Assembly (NCBI GenBank): GCA_963921825.1
Contig: OY997592.1
Coordinates: 63,818,336 to 63,882,335, forward strand
From: Erodium maritimum
Lineage: Eukaryota; Streptophyta; Magnoliopsida; Geraniales; Geraniaceae
DNA: 64,000 bases
Direction of reading: 5' to 3'
In this document: one piece after another, positions 45,808 to 56,937 of the stretch
Numbering within the stretch: the stretch's first letter is position 1
How the letters are laid out: each line of letters begins with the position of its first letter
The notes under the pieces: model-generated
Told to the model about the DNA's origin: nothing
The model's input: only the letters and a program-made list of their open reading frames with translations
Databases searched by the model: none
Program-made: the position numbers and the translations under genes

Positions 45808-45990
45808 GACGAGGGAAGACGCCATCTCCGATCGTTTCTGCAAAGCCATTCTCCGGGAACTCGAGATCGTCTCCAACTGTCCTTTTCTCTGTCGTTGTTG
45901 GATGAGGGAAGACGCCATCTCCGATCATTTCTGTGAAACCGTACTCCGAGAACTCGATCGATCGTCGACCCAAGTACAGTAGATATTTGT
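45808..45990 (+). repeat. Two 93-bp tandem repeats in the 5' region of the ORF1-only LINE
   Basis: GACGAGGGAAGACGCCATCT at 45808 recurs at 45901 (GATGAGGG...) followed by the same CTCCGATC, TTTCTG and GAGAACTCGA blocks. The arrangement recalls promoter monomers at the 5' end of some L1 elements. Confidence 0.75.
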
Positions 45991-46323
45991 TCTGGTGTGG
46001 GTTCTGGTCTGGTGGAGTGATGTAGCAGCCGCTCGCCGTCGCAAATCAGAGTCGTATTTCGCACTTTCGCTTGCCGCCATCCTCTAGTCCTAGTGCTCGT
46101 CGCGAAGTCCGAGTGTGATCGGAAATTTGATGTCGGTCAGGTTCAGTTTTTTGACGTTGCTTTGGTGATTGCCTTTCACAGCTTCCAATCTAGTTGTGAA
46201 ACAATCAAACCATTAATTTCCCATCCACAATTTGCTACGCTGATCTCCACTCCATTGATTTGGAGGACTTTGGGGGGATTGAGTCAAACCAGTTGAGGTT
46301 GATTACTGTACATTGCTTTGGAA

Positions 46324-47697
46324 ATGGGAATAGAAAGGGCCAAAATTCTTTCCTTCTCTGCTTTCTGCTCAGTACTTCTATCATCATATATAGAATATGT
46401 TTCTATTGAGAAGCCACTGGATAATACAAAGGGAGGACAAAAGAACAAAGAGAAGAGAAGAAAAGGGAATAAGCATCCGATCCGTTCTCGGCCTCTTGAT
46501 GCAGAATGTTTGGCTCCAAAATCAGCCACCGGTTTGAGCTCTTCACAGAAGGCTCGGAAGGTTCGTAAAGAGACACGACATGATCAAAACTCCACTCTAC
46601 GGAAGGATCAAAAGGTTCGTAAAGACGAGGTACTTGAGAAGGACGCAGCTTTGGAAGATGATACCAATGCCCCAACTTCAGACTCAGAGGTGTATCTACC
46701 GGCCGGTACAAGCTCAGAGTGGGTGAGGAATGCATTGGGGTCCTATGGTGAGGTTGTCTCAGCCAACATCCAAAAGAGGCCTAACAAAGAAGGCTTACTT
46801 TTTGGATTTGTCAAGTTCACATCCAAGGATTCAGCATCACAACTGATTGATTCTCTAAATGGCTACAAATTCAATGGGCACACACTTTGTGTTGCCACTT
46901 CCCGGCATGGTAAAAGGACCGGCTTTCCAACCAAAAAACAGAGTATCAAGAAAAGAGAGGCAACTTCGAAGGAAGGGATAATTCCTTTACAGAGGGTGTT
47001 TCAAAACCTCGACATGCATCTCCAACCGAAGAACAACCGGGAACTGGTCGACGACGCAACTCTGATTCCGCGGCCAAATCTGATCCGTGATACGCGCGTC
47101 CCCATTCCAATCTTTTCTAGCTTGGACGAGGGATCGCAATCTCTGATTATGAAATCTGCGCCGAAATCACCAGAGGTCCCTCCCGAAGATCGTGTTGATA
47201 TCTTGGGTTTGATCGAGTTCCAATCAGGTGAAGGGTTGCGTGTGGATCACACAACTCAAGCCCAACAAAGATGCCCATCTGTTGTTGGGTCAGATCCTCT
47301 AGGCCCAGAGGTTTGTGCTGATACAATTGGGAAAAGCCTTATGCAAAACGGGCTCTCTCATGCAGCTTTTGTTCGCCCTCTAGCATCGTGTTCTGATTTG
47401 GTGAATCAAGTTCTACCCAAGTCGGACTCTCGGGTTTTAGAGTCTTCCTCCCATAACCCGTTGTCAAGTTTCGATCAAGAATTTCCAGTTTGGTCGCCAG
47501 AAACAATACAGAAGGTTAAAGGGAAAAGAAAAAAGAAACCCCATCAGCCTTTCCGAGTGACGACTCGTTCACTTTGTATGAGTGAAACTCAGAAGCTCGA
47601 GGCTCAACGTAAAAATGAAGCTTTGAGACACTTTGTCGCTACAGGGACTATGCTGCAGATAGAGTTTAAGGATGATGTTCCTCCTTCTATCGACTAG
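46324..47697 (+). CDS. RRM-containing ORF1-like protein, 457 aa
   Basis: The first ATG in the open frame is at 46324 and the stop TAG at 47695-47697. After a basic N-terminal region rich in Lys/Arg (residues ~35-115) comes one RRM at residues ~120-200, with RNP1 LLFGFVKF and a C-terminal strand HTLCVATSRHGKR. A Ser/Pro-rich middle and a basic patch (KGKRKKKPHQPFR) follow. This matches the RRM-type ORF1 proteins of plant L1 elements that bind the element RNA. The frame is intact over 1.37 kb, unlike every other non-LTR frame in the window, so it is young or under selection. No ORF2 follows. Confidence 0.75.
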   Translation: MGIERAKILSFSAFCSVLLSSYIEYVSIEKPLDNTKGGQKNKEKRRKGNKHPIRSRPLDAECLAPKSATGLSSSQKARKVRKETRHDQNSTLRKDQKVRKDEVLEKDAALEDDTNAPTSDSEVYLPAGTSSEWVRNALGSYGEVVSANIQKRPNKEGLLFGFVKFTSKDSASQLIDSLNGYKFNGHTLCVATSRHGKRTGFPTKKQSIKKREATSKEGIIPLQRVFQNLDMHLQPKNNRELVDDATLIPRPNLIRDTRVPIPIFSSLDEGSQSLIMKSAPKSPEVPPEDRVDILGLIEFQSGEGLRVDHTTQAQQRCPSVVGSDPLGPEVCADTIGKSLMQNGLSHAAFVRPLASCSDLVNQVLPKSDSRVLESSSHNPLSSFDQEFPVWSPETIQKVKGKRKKKPHQPFRVTTRSLCMSETQKLEAQRKNEALRHFVATGTMLQIEFKDDVPPSID

Positions 47698-47820
47698 TAT
47701 TTCTTTGTATTTTGCTTTTGTTCCCTTTCTTCGTTTTTTTTTCTCTTAGCAAGATTCTCTCACCGTTTGTGGTGGAGTCTCTTTTGAAGGTTATTTGGGA
47801 TAGCTTTATGCGGTCCCCTC

Positions 47821-47845
47821 TTTTTTCCCCGTCTTGGGGTAAAAA
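47821..47845 (+). other. 3' terminal stem-loop of the ORF1-only LINE
   Basis: TTTTTTCCCC pairs with GGGGTAAAAA (nine pairs, one T-T mismatch) around the 5-nt loop GTCTT. It lies 28 nt before the poly(A). Confidence 0.65.
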
Positions 47846-47889
47846 GTTTAATAAAACAAAAACATCATCTATCAAAAAAAAACTAACTA

Positions 47890-48770
47890 ACCTAATTAAA
47901 ATAATTTGATTCATCTAGTCAAGACCTAACTAGATAATCTCTTGGCCCTTACAGACTTGGGTTGTCCATGGGCCTCGTGGGTGGGGCGCACGACCCAAGC
48001 CCATCGATGTCCCATTACGCTCAAAATGTCTCCAACACCTTCAACTTCGATATGTCTAACATCATCCGATGAGATCGATACCAAGACTCCAAGCCTTGTC
48101 TCGATCTCTAATATCCTAATCACACACGGCTTATGACCCAAAACCTTGTTTTGGTCATGTCCCGTGTACAATCCCGTTTGGCCATTTCTCCATTGTTGTG
48201 TAAATGAGTTTCATCTTCCGGTGTGACCCTTAGGTTTATGCATGTCGGTAGATCAACGTAAATACCCAATTCTTAGAGTGTCACTACCCTAATGGAAACT
48301 AACGAGACTTAGTATAGCCTAACACTGCATAGCGAATCGACCTTATGTCGATTCTTACGTTTCTGTCTTCCCCGTCATTATCCTTTTGTCTTCGATATCC
48401 TGATTGAGATAAGACATAGAGCCACCATCCTTATTATTCTCAATTTGTTCCTTGATATGTGAGATGATTGGATATATGATACCTTGTAGCATTCGCATGA
48501 CCATGTTTTTCCTTCAGTCACTCTCGATCAAGCGACCGAGAACCGATATCTTTCCCATACCGTAGTATGAGGGATAAATCCCTTAAACGTCTCTCGTGTT
48601 ACTCATGCAGTCCGTCCCCAAGAAAATCTTGGCCGTTATGGAAGCCTAGTCACGTTGGAACGTTAGGCTCAGGTCAAACTCAGTTGCTTACTGCATGACA
48701 ACCATACAGACTCCTCGGTCTAAAGATGCATGACAAGCTACGACTCTGATATGTTCATGACTGAATCTAT
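47890..48770 (-). repeat. Probable LTR-side fragment of the copia remnant, right part
   Basis: Non-coding sequence continuing the segment broken at 45773. No complete LTR pair, PBS or TSD was found, so the assignment rests on position and character only. Confidence 0.4.
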
Positions 48771-49004
48771 GTGTTGCTACGTGTATATTGGCCATTTTTG
48801 TGTCAAACTAGATGTCAACCATGATGTCGTGACATCATGTGAGTACAACCGGAGGCAGAGCTAAACAAGGATGTCAGAATAGAATGTCAACATAATTATA
48901 GCAAGTGACAGCTCACGCGTATGGAATATTCAGAACGCGTCCACATTCATTTGGTAAAAGATATGTTTCCTATTTGTATAGATACCCTGTTTAGAGAGAT
49001 GTAC
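48771..49004. other. Short spacer with GATGTC-rich repeat wording
   Basis: Phrases such as GATGTCAACCATGATGTCG and GACATCATGTGAG resemble the 50.2-kb LTR-ended family. It may be a small decayed fragment of that family. Confidence 0.3.
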
Positions 49005-50238
49005 TTACATTAGGAAACAACTAGTTTTACTTTCCAAGATCAGCAGATACACACGCATATTTGTGTGGATAAATATTGGAAAGACTTGTTGAACAAATGA
49101 AATACCTAATTTTGAGCCACATCCTGTTACGCCTGAAAGCTCGAATATCATTCCAACCCAACAGAACAACAAAAATTCTACCGGCATAACCCAAGATAAT
49201 GACCACCACCCTTGAACTTTGTTCCATAGGTTAGTAGCATAATCACGGTGTAATAGCGGGTGTACAATATCATCAAAACTAATTAACATAGACCGCACAA
49301 CATACCATTTAGAGCGATCCTGCATCCCCTTACTTCCAAGAATACCAGAGTAGGTAATGCATTGTGCATAATAAGCCACATAAAGATACTATACTTTGGG
49401 GCATTCCTTTTAGCCATAGAAAAGAACCCCCAAAAACGACTCAGAAAGAGGAGTTAATAATTTATAAACCGCACAGGAGGAGAAGCGCGTGCTCTTGACC
49501 AACACCACCTTATCTTCAGAATTGGTTAAACGAGTGGTCCTGAGCAATTTTTTAAAATCCGATCCCCCCTCGCTCCTAAGAATAAAGGTTTCGTCGAAAC
49601 AAAACCAACCAGCCCCCGTTCCTTCAAAAGTCAATAACCGACCCACATTTTAGAATTACCTCCGCATAGAGTTGTTGGAAACGAGACTGAAACAACCTTC
49701 ACTCATCCACACATTGTCCCAAAACAGAATCCTTCTGCCATTACCAAACTTCTAGTGCAATCCTTGGCTTCCAAAGAGACCTTGAAACTGATCATCAGAT
49801 GCCAACTCCATCAAATGACCGACCAAGAAAGAACTTCTCGGCTTATCTAACTTTGTGTGATCCAATTCCCATTTGCTACATTTGAATTTCTCACAAATCA
49901 GTTCTTTCCAAAGCGAATTCTCCTCTTCAGCAAAACGCCAGAACCATTTCGCTAGCAGACTCATATTAACTTCCTCTAGTTTATGAATACCAAGCCCTCC
50001 AATGGACTTAGGCCTACAAACCTTCTCCCACTTCACTTTATGTAGTACCCTTCTGGTCACACTATGAGACCACAAGAAACGTCTCTGTCAATTTTACAAA
50101 ATTCGGATGACCGCCTTAGGAGCTTGAAAAAGGCTCATATAAAATATAGGGAGAGCTGTTATAGTATATTTTATTAACACCACATGACCAACTAAGTTTA
50201 AAATTTTTTTCCTTCCAGCCATTCAAATATGTCTTAAC
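49005..50238 (-). mobile_element. LINE ORF2 fragment, 3' part
   Basis: Minus-strand frames include KVKWEKVCRPKSIGGLGIH and LLAKWFWRFAEEENSLWKELIC, the conserved region after RT in plant LINE ORF2, followed by broken C-terminal sequence. It continues to the right after the inserted 50244-52481 element. Confidence 0.85.
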
Positions 50239-50243
50239 CTTTG

Positions 50244-52481
50244 TGTTGTTACATCTAAGTTCGTAATGTTTGTGTCAAACAATATGTTATTTAGGATGTC
50301 ATCAAACATCATGTTTGTTCCCAGTAGGTAAATATAGAAAAGATGCCAACCCATATGTTTGTGTATCTGGTGCTGTAGATTTGTTTCCTACATGAAAAGA
50401 TATTCATGCGATATAATTTTATTCATTTTAGGAAGTAAGATATGTTTTCCAAACTTAAGATAATTATCTAATAGATATTTTATCTAGTATTCTTTCACAA
50501 GGAAACTTGAAGATATGTTACCTAAGTGTTCAAGATTTGTTTCCTAGTTTGGATATACTTCTGCGATTTTTTTTTCCTTCTTTGAAGATTAAAATTTTGG
50601 TTAGGTGCAATGACAAGATGTCGTCCGAGATGTTACTTTTCACCAGATACTAAGATGTCGTATATGATGTTAAGACATGTGGGCACACATCTTGCGTCAG
50701 AACAATACGGAGAAATAAACAATAACAAACAATCAAGCACAAAGACATTCAATATTGGTTACTCAGTTCGGTGCAACATCACCTACGTCTGGGGGCACTC
50801 TCCTAGTGGAATGTTTTTTTCACTATCAAGTAATCAGTCAAAACATACAAGTTTGGATCCTCTAGATCTAATCTATGCTACTATTACAAAGTGACAAAAC
50901 CTATCTCAGGGCTCCCCCTGAATCTGAGCTCCTCACTCGACCCCACTCTTCAAGTCTTTTAGTTTTTCATAGCTTCGAGCCCTTGCGTCTCGAATAGTGC
51001 TTGTTCTTCAAAATTTTCTTGAGTCTTCAATCACGAAAACATGGCTCCAATACTTCTTTGGTTATGAGTAGAAGTTTGAGCACATCAATGTTGTTCTGTG
51101 ATTAGTTCATCACACGCTAGTCCAACACGCTTAGGATCCTTGGGATCATAAAAAAAGAATCAACACACGAGAGATGGCTTTGACAGATGTCAATGGTGAT
51201 GTCGACAACTAACTATGATTGGTAGAATAATGATGATGACGCTCACAATTTCGATCAGTAGCTAATGGCAATTCCCTTTTCTTTTTAGAGCTGCTCCATC
51301 TATTGTGGTCGTGGCTCCTTAGGGTTTCTTAAGCCTTAGAGTCACGATCTACCACAGTCTTCAAGCTTCCATAACCTGGAATAATTCCTAAAGCAAACAT
51401 GATCAAAGATGTTCATAGCTCTGTTTGATCGTTGTCTGATCAAAGATGTCAAACAAAACGCCATATGACATCTTCAGCGCGCACGTTTCTTAATTTGAAG
51501 ATAATAATCGCGAGTTTCCTAATTTGAAGATAAGTGTCTTATGTTTCGTATTTTGAAGATACCTTTATTCCAAGCATCATATTCATTTTAGGGATTGTTT
51601 CTTAACTTGAATATACTTCTATTCTAAAAGATTTGGTTGTTTTAGGAATTGTTCCAGGTTATGGAAACTTGGAGATTGAGTTAGATCGTGACTCTAAGGC
51701 TTGAGAAACCCTAGGGAGTCACGACTACAATATAGGGAGCAGGTATAAAAAAGCAAGAGGATTTATATTAGTTTTTGATCGTCATTGTCATTATTCTACC
51801 GATCATTGTCGACTGTTGATATCATCGTCGACATATGTCGAAGCCATTGTTGTTACAAGCGTAACTACTATAACTATTTTCTGTTCGTTGTTCCTTGTTC
51901 ATGACTTCAGAGCTCCTAAGCGTGTTGGACTAACATATTGGGAGGCTGGATGAATTGAACAAAGAATGACGTATTTATGCTCAAACTATATTTGTAACTG
52001 AATGAGTGATTAAGTTGTTTTGGGTTGTGAACCGTGATTGTTAATTCATGAAGAACACCCTTGAAGAAAAAGACCGCAAGACTAAATCGAGACTGAAGGG
52101 CTCGAAGTAATCCAAGACTGAAGGGCTTGAAAAGTGGGATTAAGTGAGGAGCTCGGATTTAGGGGGCTGAGATAGGTTTTGCACTTTTGTAATAGTAACA
52201 TAGGTTTGATTTGGAGGGTCCAAACTTGTATGTTTTGAGTGATTACGTGATAGTGAAAATCATTCCACTAGCAGAGCGCCCCCAGACGTAGGTGATGATG
52301 CACCGAACTGGATAACAAACTTGTGTGTCTTTATTGTTTGTTCATATTGTTTTATATCTCCATACTGATCTGAAGCAAGATGTCGGTCTACATGTCTTAA
52401 CATCTTGTAAGACATTTTAGTGTCTGCCGACAAGTAACATCTTGGACAACATCTTGTCACTGCACCTAACCAGAATTTTCA
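50244..52481. mobile_element. LTR-like element (TG...CA, 5-bp TSD) with a giant palindrome
   Basis: The insertion is 2238 bp, begins TGTTGTTACATC, ends CAGAATTTTCA and is flanked by CTTTG (50239-50243 and 52482-52486), the signature of integrase-mediated LTR-element insertion. It has no coding domain. From about 50587 to 51400 the sequence matches the reverse complement of about 51650 to 52481, with a loop near 250 bp. Matching blocks include CTACGTCTGGGGGC, CATACAAGTTTGGA, CTACTATTACAAA and TAGTCCAACACGCTTAGGA. The first 340 bp are outside the palindrome and resemble 13558-13745. Confidence 0.8.
50587..52481. repeat. Imperfect inverted repeat, arms ~820 bp
   Basis: The left arm (~50587-51400) and right arm (~51650-52481) are collinear in reverse complement with scattered substitutions and small indels. 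The junction phrases GGTTAGGTGCA and CCATAACCTGGAA mark the outer and inner ends. Confidence 0.8.
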
Positions 52482-52486
52482 CTTTG

Positions 52487-52780
52487 CAATCATAGGTTCC
52501 AAAAAAGATACCCGACGTGGGTTTAAACCCAACTGGAATCCCAGATAAGGAATCAGTAGGGCATAAACCTCACATTCCAGATAAGCGCCCAAGTGGACAG
52601 TGGATAGAGCACGGCCATTTAGGATAATTGCTTTAGACTTCGAAAAATTAATCTTTAAGCCCGATATCTCTTGGAACAAAGTCAGCAAATACTTGAGCTT
52701 CTGAATCTCAAACAGTTTATGCCCATCATATATCTTTCCATTAAAAGTCTCAATCAGTGCGACAATACCTTCTTTGATTC
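52487..52780 (-). mobile_element. LINE ORF2 fragment, 5' part of the split copy
   Basis: The minus strand reads LFQEISGLKINFSKSKAI and YLGFQLGLNPRR, the RT thumb region that normally precedes the 50.0-kb segment. Together with 49005-50238 this forms one LINE copy cut by the palindromic element and truncated upstream near 52780. Confidence 0.8.
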
Positions 52781-53341
52781 AACAATTACGAATCCGAAAA
52801 AAAAGTGTCTTGTTTGTTCGGTTTAGGGCTCTCGAACACCCTAGAGAGCCTCACCTTCTCCTCCAATAATCGTTTCAGCCATAAACGTTATTTTTTGGGG
52901 AGGGATATTACATATGAACACTTTGTGTCTTGTTGTCTTTTGCTTCAGACGATCATGACCCCGAAGGATTGGAACCCTAGCTTCAACGCTAGCGCCTGCC
53001 TTTTGATTTGACGTTCCTAATTGCTGAGAAGCCTTCAAAATTTTCGATTATTACATGTAGACGAGGGACCCTAACCCTAATACCTTCGATCACGGCTTCC
53101 CGATACTCTAGACCTCCAATCTTATTCTCACTTTGCACACTCTCTTCCGTTTGTGAATTTAACGTGTTTGCCCACCAACATCACGACCTTGGATCGAATG
53201 ACACGGGGTTTCGATGATTACTTATTGTGAGTACTACCAATCGGAATCATGACCTACGATCGAATTCAGAGGGAGGTGTCCAGAGATGAAGGCTTGGAGA
53301 GAGACATATTCCTTTTTTTTTTACCGTCTCTGTACGTATAT
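52781..53341. other. Spacer, possible retroposon fragment
   Basis: No domain was recognised in open frames. The text from 52810 has the GC content of a LINE leader region, but neither tail nor target duplication is visible. Confidence 0.35.
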
Positions 53342-53356
53342 AGCAATATATGTATT

Positions 53357-55303
53357 TTTTTTTTAATCAGCAATTTTTTGTTTTATAAAAACCATGTTTT
53401 CAAAATGAAAACATGGCCATGGACAATGTCCACCCAACAAGAACAAACAAGAGAATACCCATGGGTATCTCAAACCAGTTACAACAAGGTCTGTCAACCG
53501 AGATCACTACCATGAAGAACAACTAAGGAACATAACTGAAACTAACAAGTTCCCAACCAAAGTAAACATCAACCCAACAAGGGGAAATACAACAACAGGT
53601 CTACATACCCAGATACACTAAAGATAAGTACAGAACAAATAAACCAACAAAAACCAGAAGATGAAACCGAAGAAACCCCAGAGCCGAAACAAAGAAGAAG
53701 CCACCGCAACAAGGACGCCAACTCTCGGACTTGAAGCTCAACATGAACCACCACCGGTCCGCAACCCAGAGAAGAGAGGGAAGTCACCCCAAAACCCGGC
53801 CACTTCTGAACGTCCAGCCAAGAAGTCCGAACAGCAACACCTAACCAGAAAAAGCCAACCACAACCAAGAGCAGAGAGGAAGAAGAGTGAAAGGACAACT
53901 AAGAAAAGCCAACCCCTCCACAAGCTCCGAGCACACCCACATCAGAGTCAGAGGAACAACGGACCACCTTGAGACACCCTGCTCCAAACGAATCCGGCCA
54001 CCACCGGCCGGACCAAAGAACCACAGCAGAAACAGAGTGGAGGAGGAACGTCACAGACCCAAAACTGCACTCCCAACAATCCGAAAGTCGCACCCACAAC
54101 CAACCAACACCACCCCAAACCAATCCGAGATCAAGAAAAACCACACATAAAACCAACCTTCCTCCTCTCAACTACACCAACCAATACCCAGTACCCCTAC
54201 AATGGGGCGACCAGGACCCCTACCCCTCACCCTGACGCAGCAATTCAAAACCCCCAAAACCGAACCCACTATCTTCCTCGCGTCGTTAAACAATTCTCAA
54301 CAAAGGTCAACACCTATTGTTGAGCCTCATCTACAAACAAACGTAGACGAGGAGAGGAAGAAGGAGATAAAGGAGAGGAGGGAGAATCACTTCTAACAGG
54401 GGAAAGAGGAAGAGAAAAGGTACAGATCTGAGACTCTCAAATCTCAAAGAGATTCTGCCGATGGCCAACACCAAACGACAACCCGAAGGGAGAGAAATGG
54501 TTCTACGAACCAAATACCCAGAACAGACCAGGGAGGAGTAAAAGGAAGAAGAAGTAAGGGATTACCGAAGCTTACCGAAGCTCAAAGCAGCGAAGGATGA
54601 AGCGAAGCAGCTTCCGCCGAGCCGGATCTGAGGTCCCGAAGAGGAAAAATCCCAACGCAGCTCCAAACTTCCACCAGCAGGTCACGACAGACCCAAGCCC
54701 CTCACCACCACTCCGGTGAGGCCCGGAAAACCCCGGGAACAGAGGTAGAAAGAGAAGGACTGAAACGAGGAGACCCCCACCAAGAGAAAACAAGTCCAGC
54801 ACGGACGAACAACCAGAACAGCCAAAATGCCCCAGATCTAGTCATCCACTCAAAGTACAAGAACTTCCCACGAAGAACAGGGAACACCACCGTTGAAGCA
54901 GGCGAAACTGAACAAGGTCGAAGAAAGAGGCAAAGTTCAAGAGCGTAGAAGACAGGGAGAGCAACCCTAGAGACTCCCCAAAACGAGCCCTAAAAACCCC
55001 CAACCTCCCAAAAGTACCCCGACGCCCAAAATCGAAGCCAGATCTACACCCCTGGTGTCAAAACCGACACCAACCACCGGAAAACAACCGGAAAAACCAA
55101 CGATGAAGCACACGGGGAAGAAGACGACCGGACCAGAGAGAAGGAGGCCAAATCGAAGGAAAAGAGGAAGGGAAAACGAAAAAACGTCGAAAAAACGGAG
55201 AAGGGTTGGCCACCGGTGATTTTCTGACAAGAAATTGCCGAAAAATCACCGGCGACCGCGACGAAACAGAACTAGGTTAAGCGAAGATGAAGAGAGAAGG
55301 GAG
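53357..55303 (-). mobile_element. Non-autonomous retroposon with 15-bp target duplication
   Basis: The 1.95-kb insertion is flanked by AGCAATATATGTATT (53342-53356 and 55304-55318). Its oligo(A) end reads as T53355-53364 on the plus strand. No ORF1, endonuclease or RT motif is seen; frames on both strands are Pro/Arg or Gly/Leu rich and not credible proteins. The 3' end in element sense (TTGCTGATT then A-run) resembles that of the full-length LINE (TTGCTGAT then A-run), so it probably borrows that type of LINE machinery. Confidence 0.85.
53392..53416 (-). other. 3' terminal stem-loop of the non-autonomous retroposon
   Basis: A perfect 10-bp stem, CCATGTTTTC paired with GAAAACATGG, encloses a 5-nt loop. 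It is 27 nt from the oligo(A), the same distance as in the full-length LINE. Confidence 0.75.
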
Positions 55304-55318
55304 AGCAATATATGTATT

Positions 55319-56229
55319 GATTTTCTTTCTTTCGCCTTCCCCTCAAATATATTAATATCCTTCCATTATTTTAGATAATTTTCAATTTCTTGATTTCGGC
55401 ATCCCAATTTGGAAACTAATTAATTCAACTGTGCAAGATCCCACATATATAAATTTAAATTTGAATTGAAAAAGAATAATTGAAGCACGAAACGGTGATA
55501 AGCACTCAACGGCTAGTGGTCCAGATATGGCTCTGATAATAATGATCATATGATGAGTGATGAAGAGATCAGAGCCATTGAAAAAGAGGTACCAATAAAT
55601 ATGGTAGGTTACAAGCTAACTGAATTGGTCACTATTTACTGGAATTCATAAATGAATTGGCCACAGAATATGACCTACATATAACTAGTTTAATTCCACA
55701 CCAGTGGGTCCATTTTCGTATGTCTTTTTTCAGATTATTGCCAATTTTCTTAGCACAATTATTAACCCTAAATTTGTCAAACTTCAAGTAGGCCCCTTGC
55801 TCTCGTGTTGCATCCCCTTTTAACAATTTCAAAAACAAAAAGTAGGCCCTTACTCCACAAACTTCAATTTTACTTATATATGGACGCATTTCTTTTATTT
55901 TAAATAATATACAGTACATCCAAAATCCTTAATTTTATCCACCCATTTTTTTCTCTCAAAATTAATTTAAATATCAGAGAAAAAATCGCCTAATTACATT
56001 TGTCTTTGAAATTTGTTCACGTGATGATCGTCTTGTTTAACCTATGTCACGTAATATACACTAATACCGTCCATATGGATGTTTATATTGATGTGAATTA
56101 TAAAAAATGTCCTTACATTTTTGTAAATGAAAATTATCTCATGTGCGTCCGATGTGTGAAAGTCACGCGTTGTCCTCTGTACCTCGAGTTATCGGCCGTT
56201 TAGATCTAGAACATCATGTCAGAGTTGCT
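55319..56229. other. AT-rich spacer
   Basis: No gene, RNA or repeat was recognised; the short open frames have no domain. Confidence 0.45.
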
Positions 56230-56700
56230 CTCCTTCTAATATCGAGTTGTCGGATTTGGTCTTCATCTTTTTTTGTATGGTAGTGTTGTCATCTGATTGG
56301 CAAGCACTAGTAAAGGGTGAAAGCTCGTGATTGATAAAAAATCGAGCGTTAGAGATTGTTGTCGGAGATTCCGTCACAAACACCACCACATAATAGTTCA
56401 TCACCAACCGATTTGGTCGGTAATGAATGACATTCGGTCGGAAAAGTTCATCACCGACCAACGGTTCGGTCGGCTATGAATCGATTTTTTTTCACTACCG
56501 ACTCAATCGGATTTGGTATGTGATGAACACTCATTACTGCTAATTTATTTCATCGAAGATGAAGCAAATCATTCAGTTGATAATGAACATTTATTACAGG
56601 CCAACACATTCAATTAGTAATGGACATTCATTACCGATCAACACATTTAGTCGATAATGAACATTATTTACCGATTAAAACAAACAATTCAACCGGGTAA
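56230..56700. repeat. CACTA-like subterminal repeat region
   Basis: There are repeated palindromic units of the form TTCATCACCGACC...GGTCGGTAATGAA (56395-56480), then CACTACCGACTCAATCGG at 56497, and looser TTCATTACCGAT/AATGAACATT words to 56680. Arrays of TACCGACC/GGTCGGTA near a CACTA terminus are typical of plant En/Spm elements. Neither an exact terminus with a 3-bp duplication nor a convincing transposase was found. Confidence 0.5.
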
Positions 56701-56937
56701 GTTTAATAACATAATAACTTGTTTAACGATAAATAATCTGAACATCCAGTTGTCAAAATCACATCATTATATCTCAATGTCTAATTGAAATGGGAACTAA
56801 CTAGTCGCGGCGCCGACCTTCCCAAAAGTCGAGTCTTGTCGTTTCATGATTTACATGAGTAAGACGACTTGGTTGGACTAATCTTTTATGCGTCTCAAGT
56901 CATGCCTTTTTTGCGCATCAAGCTCTTCCTGGCATTT

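Larger units (their letters stand above)
45774..47881 (+). mobile_element. ORF1-only LINE-like retroposon
   Basis: A 2.1-kb insertion flanked by ACTAACTA (45766-45773 and 47882-47889; extendable to 10 of 11) and ending in A47874-47882. It contains a 5' region with tandem 93-bp repeats, one intact RRM-containing ORF, and a 3' hairpin. No endonuclease or RT is present, so it would depend on another LINE. A processed copy of a host RRM gene is an alternative, but the LINE-like 3' architecture argues against it. Confidence 0.75.

Noticed and set aside
53569-55230. Open frames of 60-109 aa on both strands as genes
   Set aside because: They are biased in composition, overlap each other on both strands and lie inside a non-coding retroposon bounded by a target duplication.
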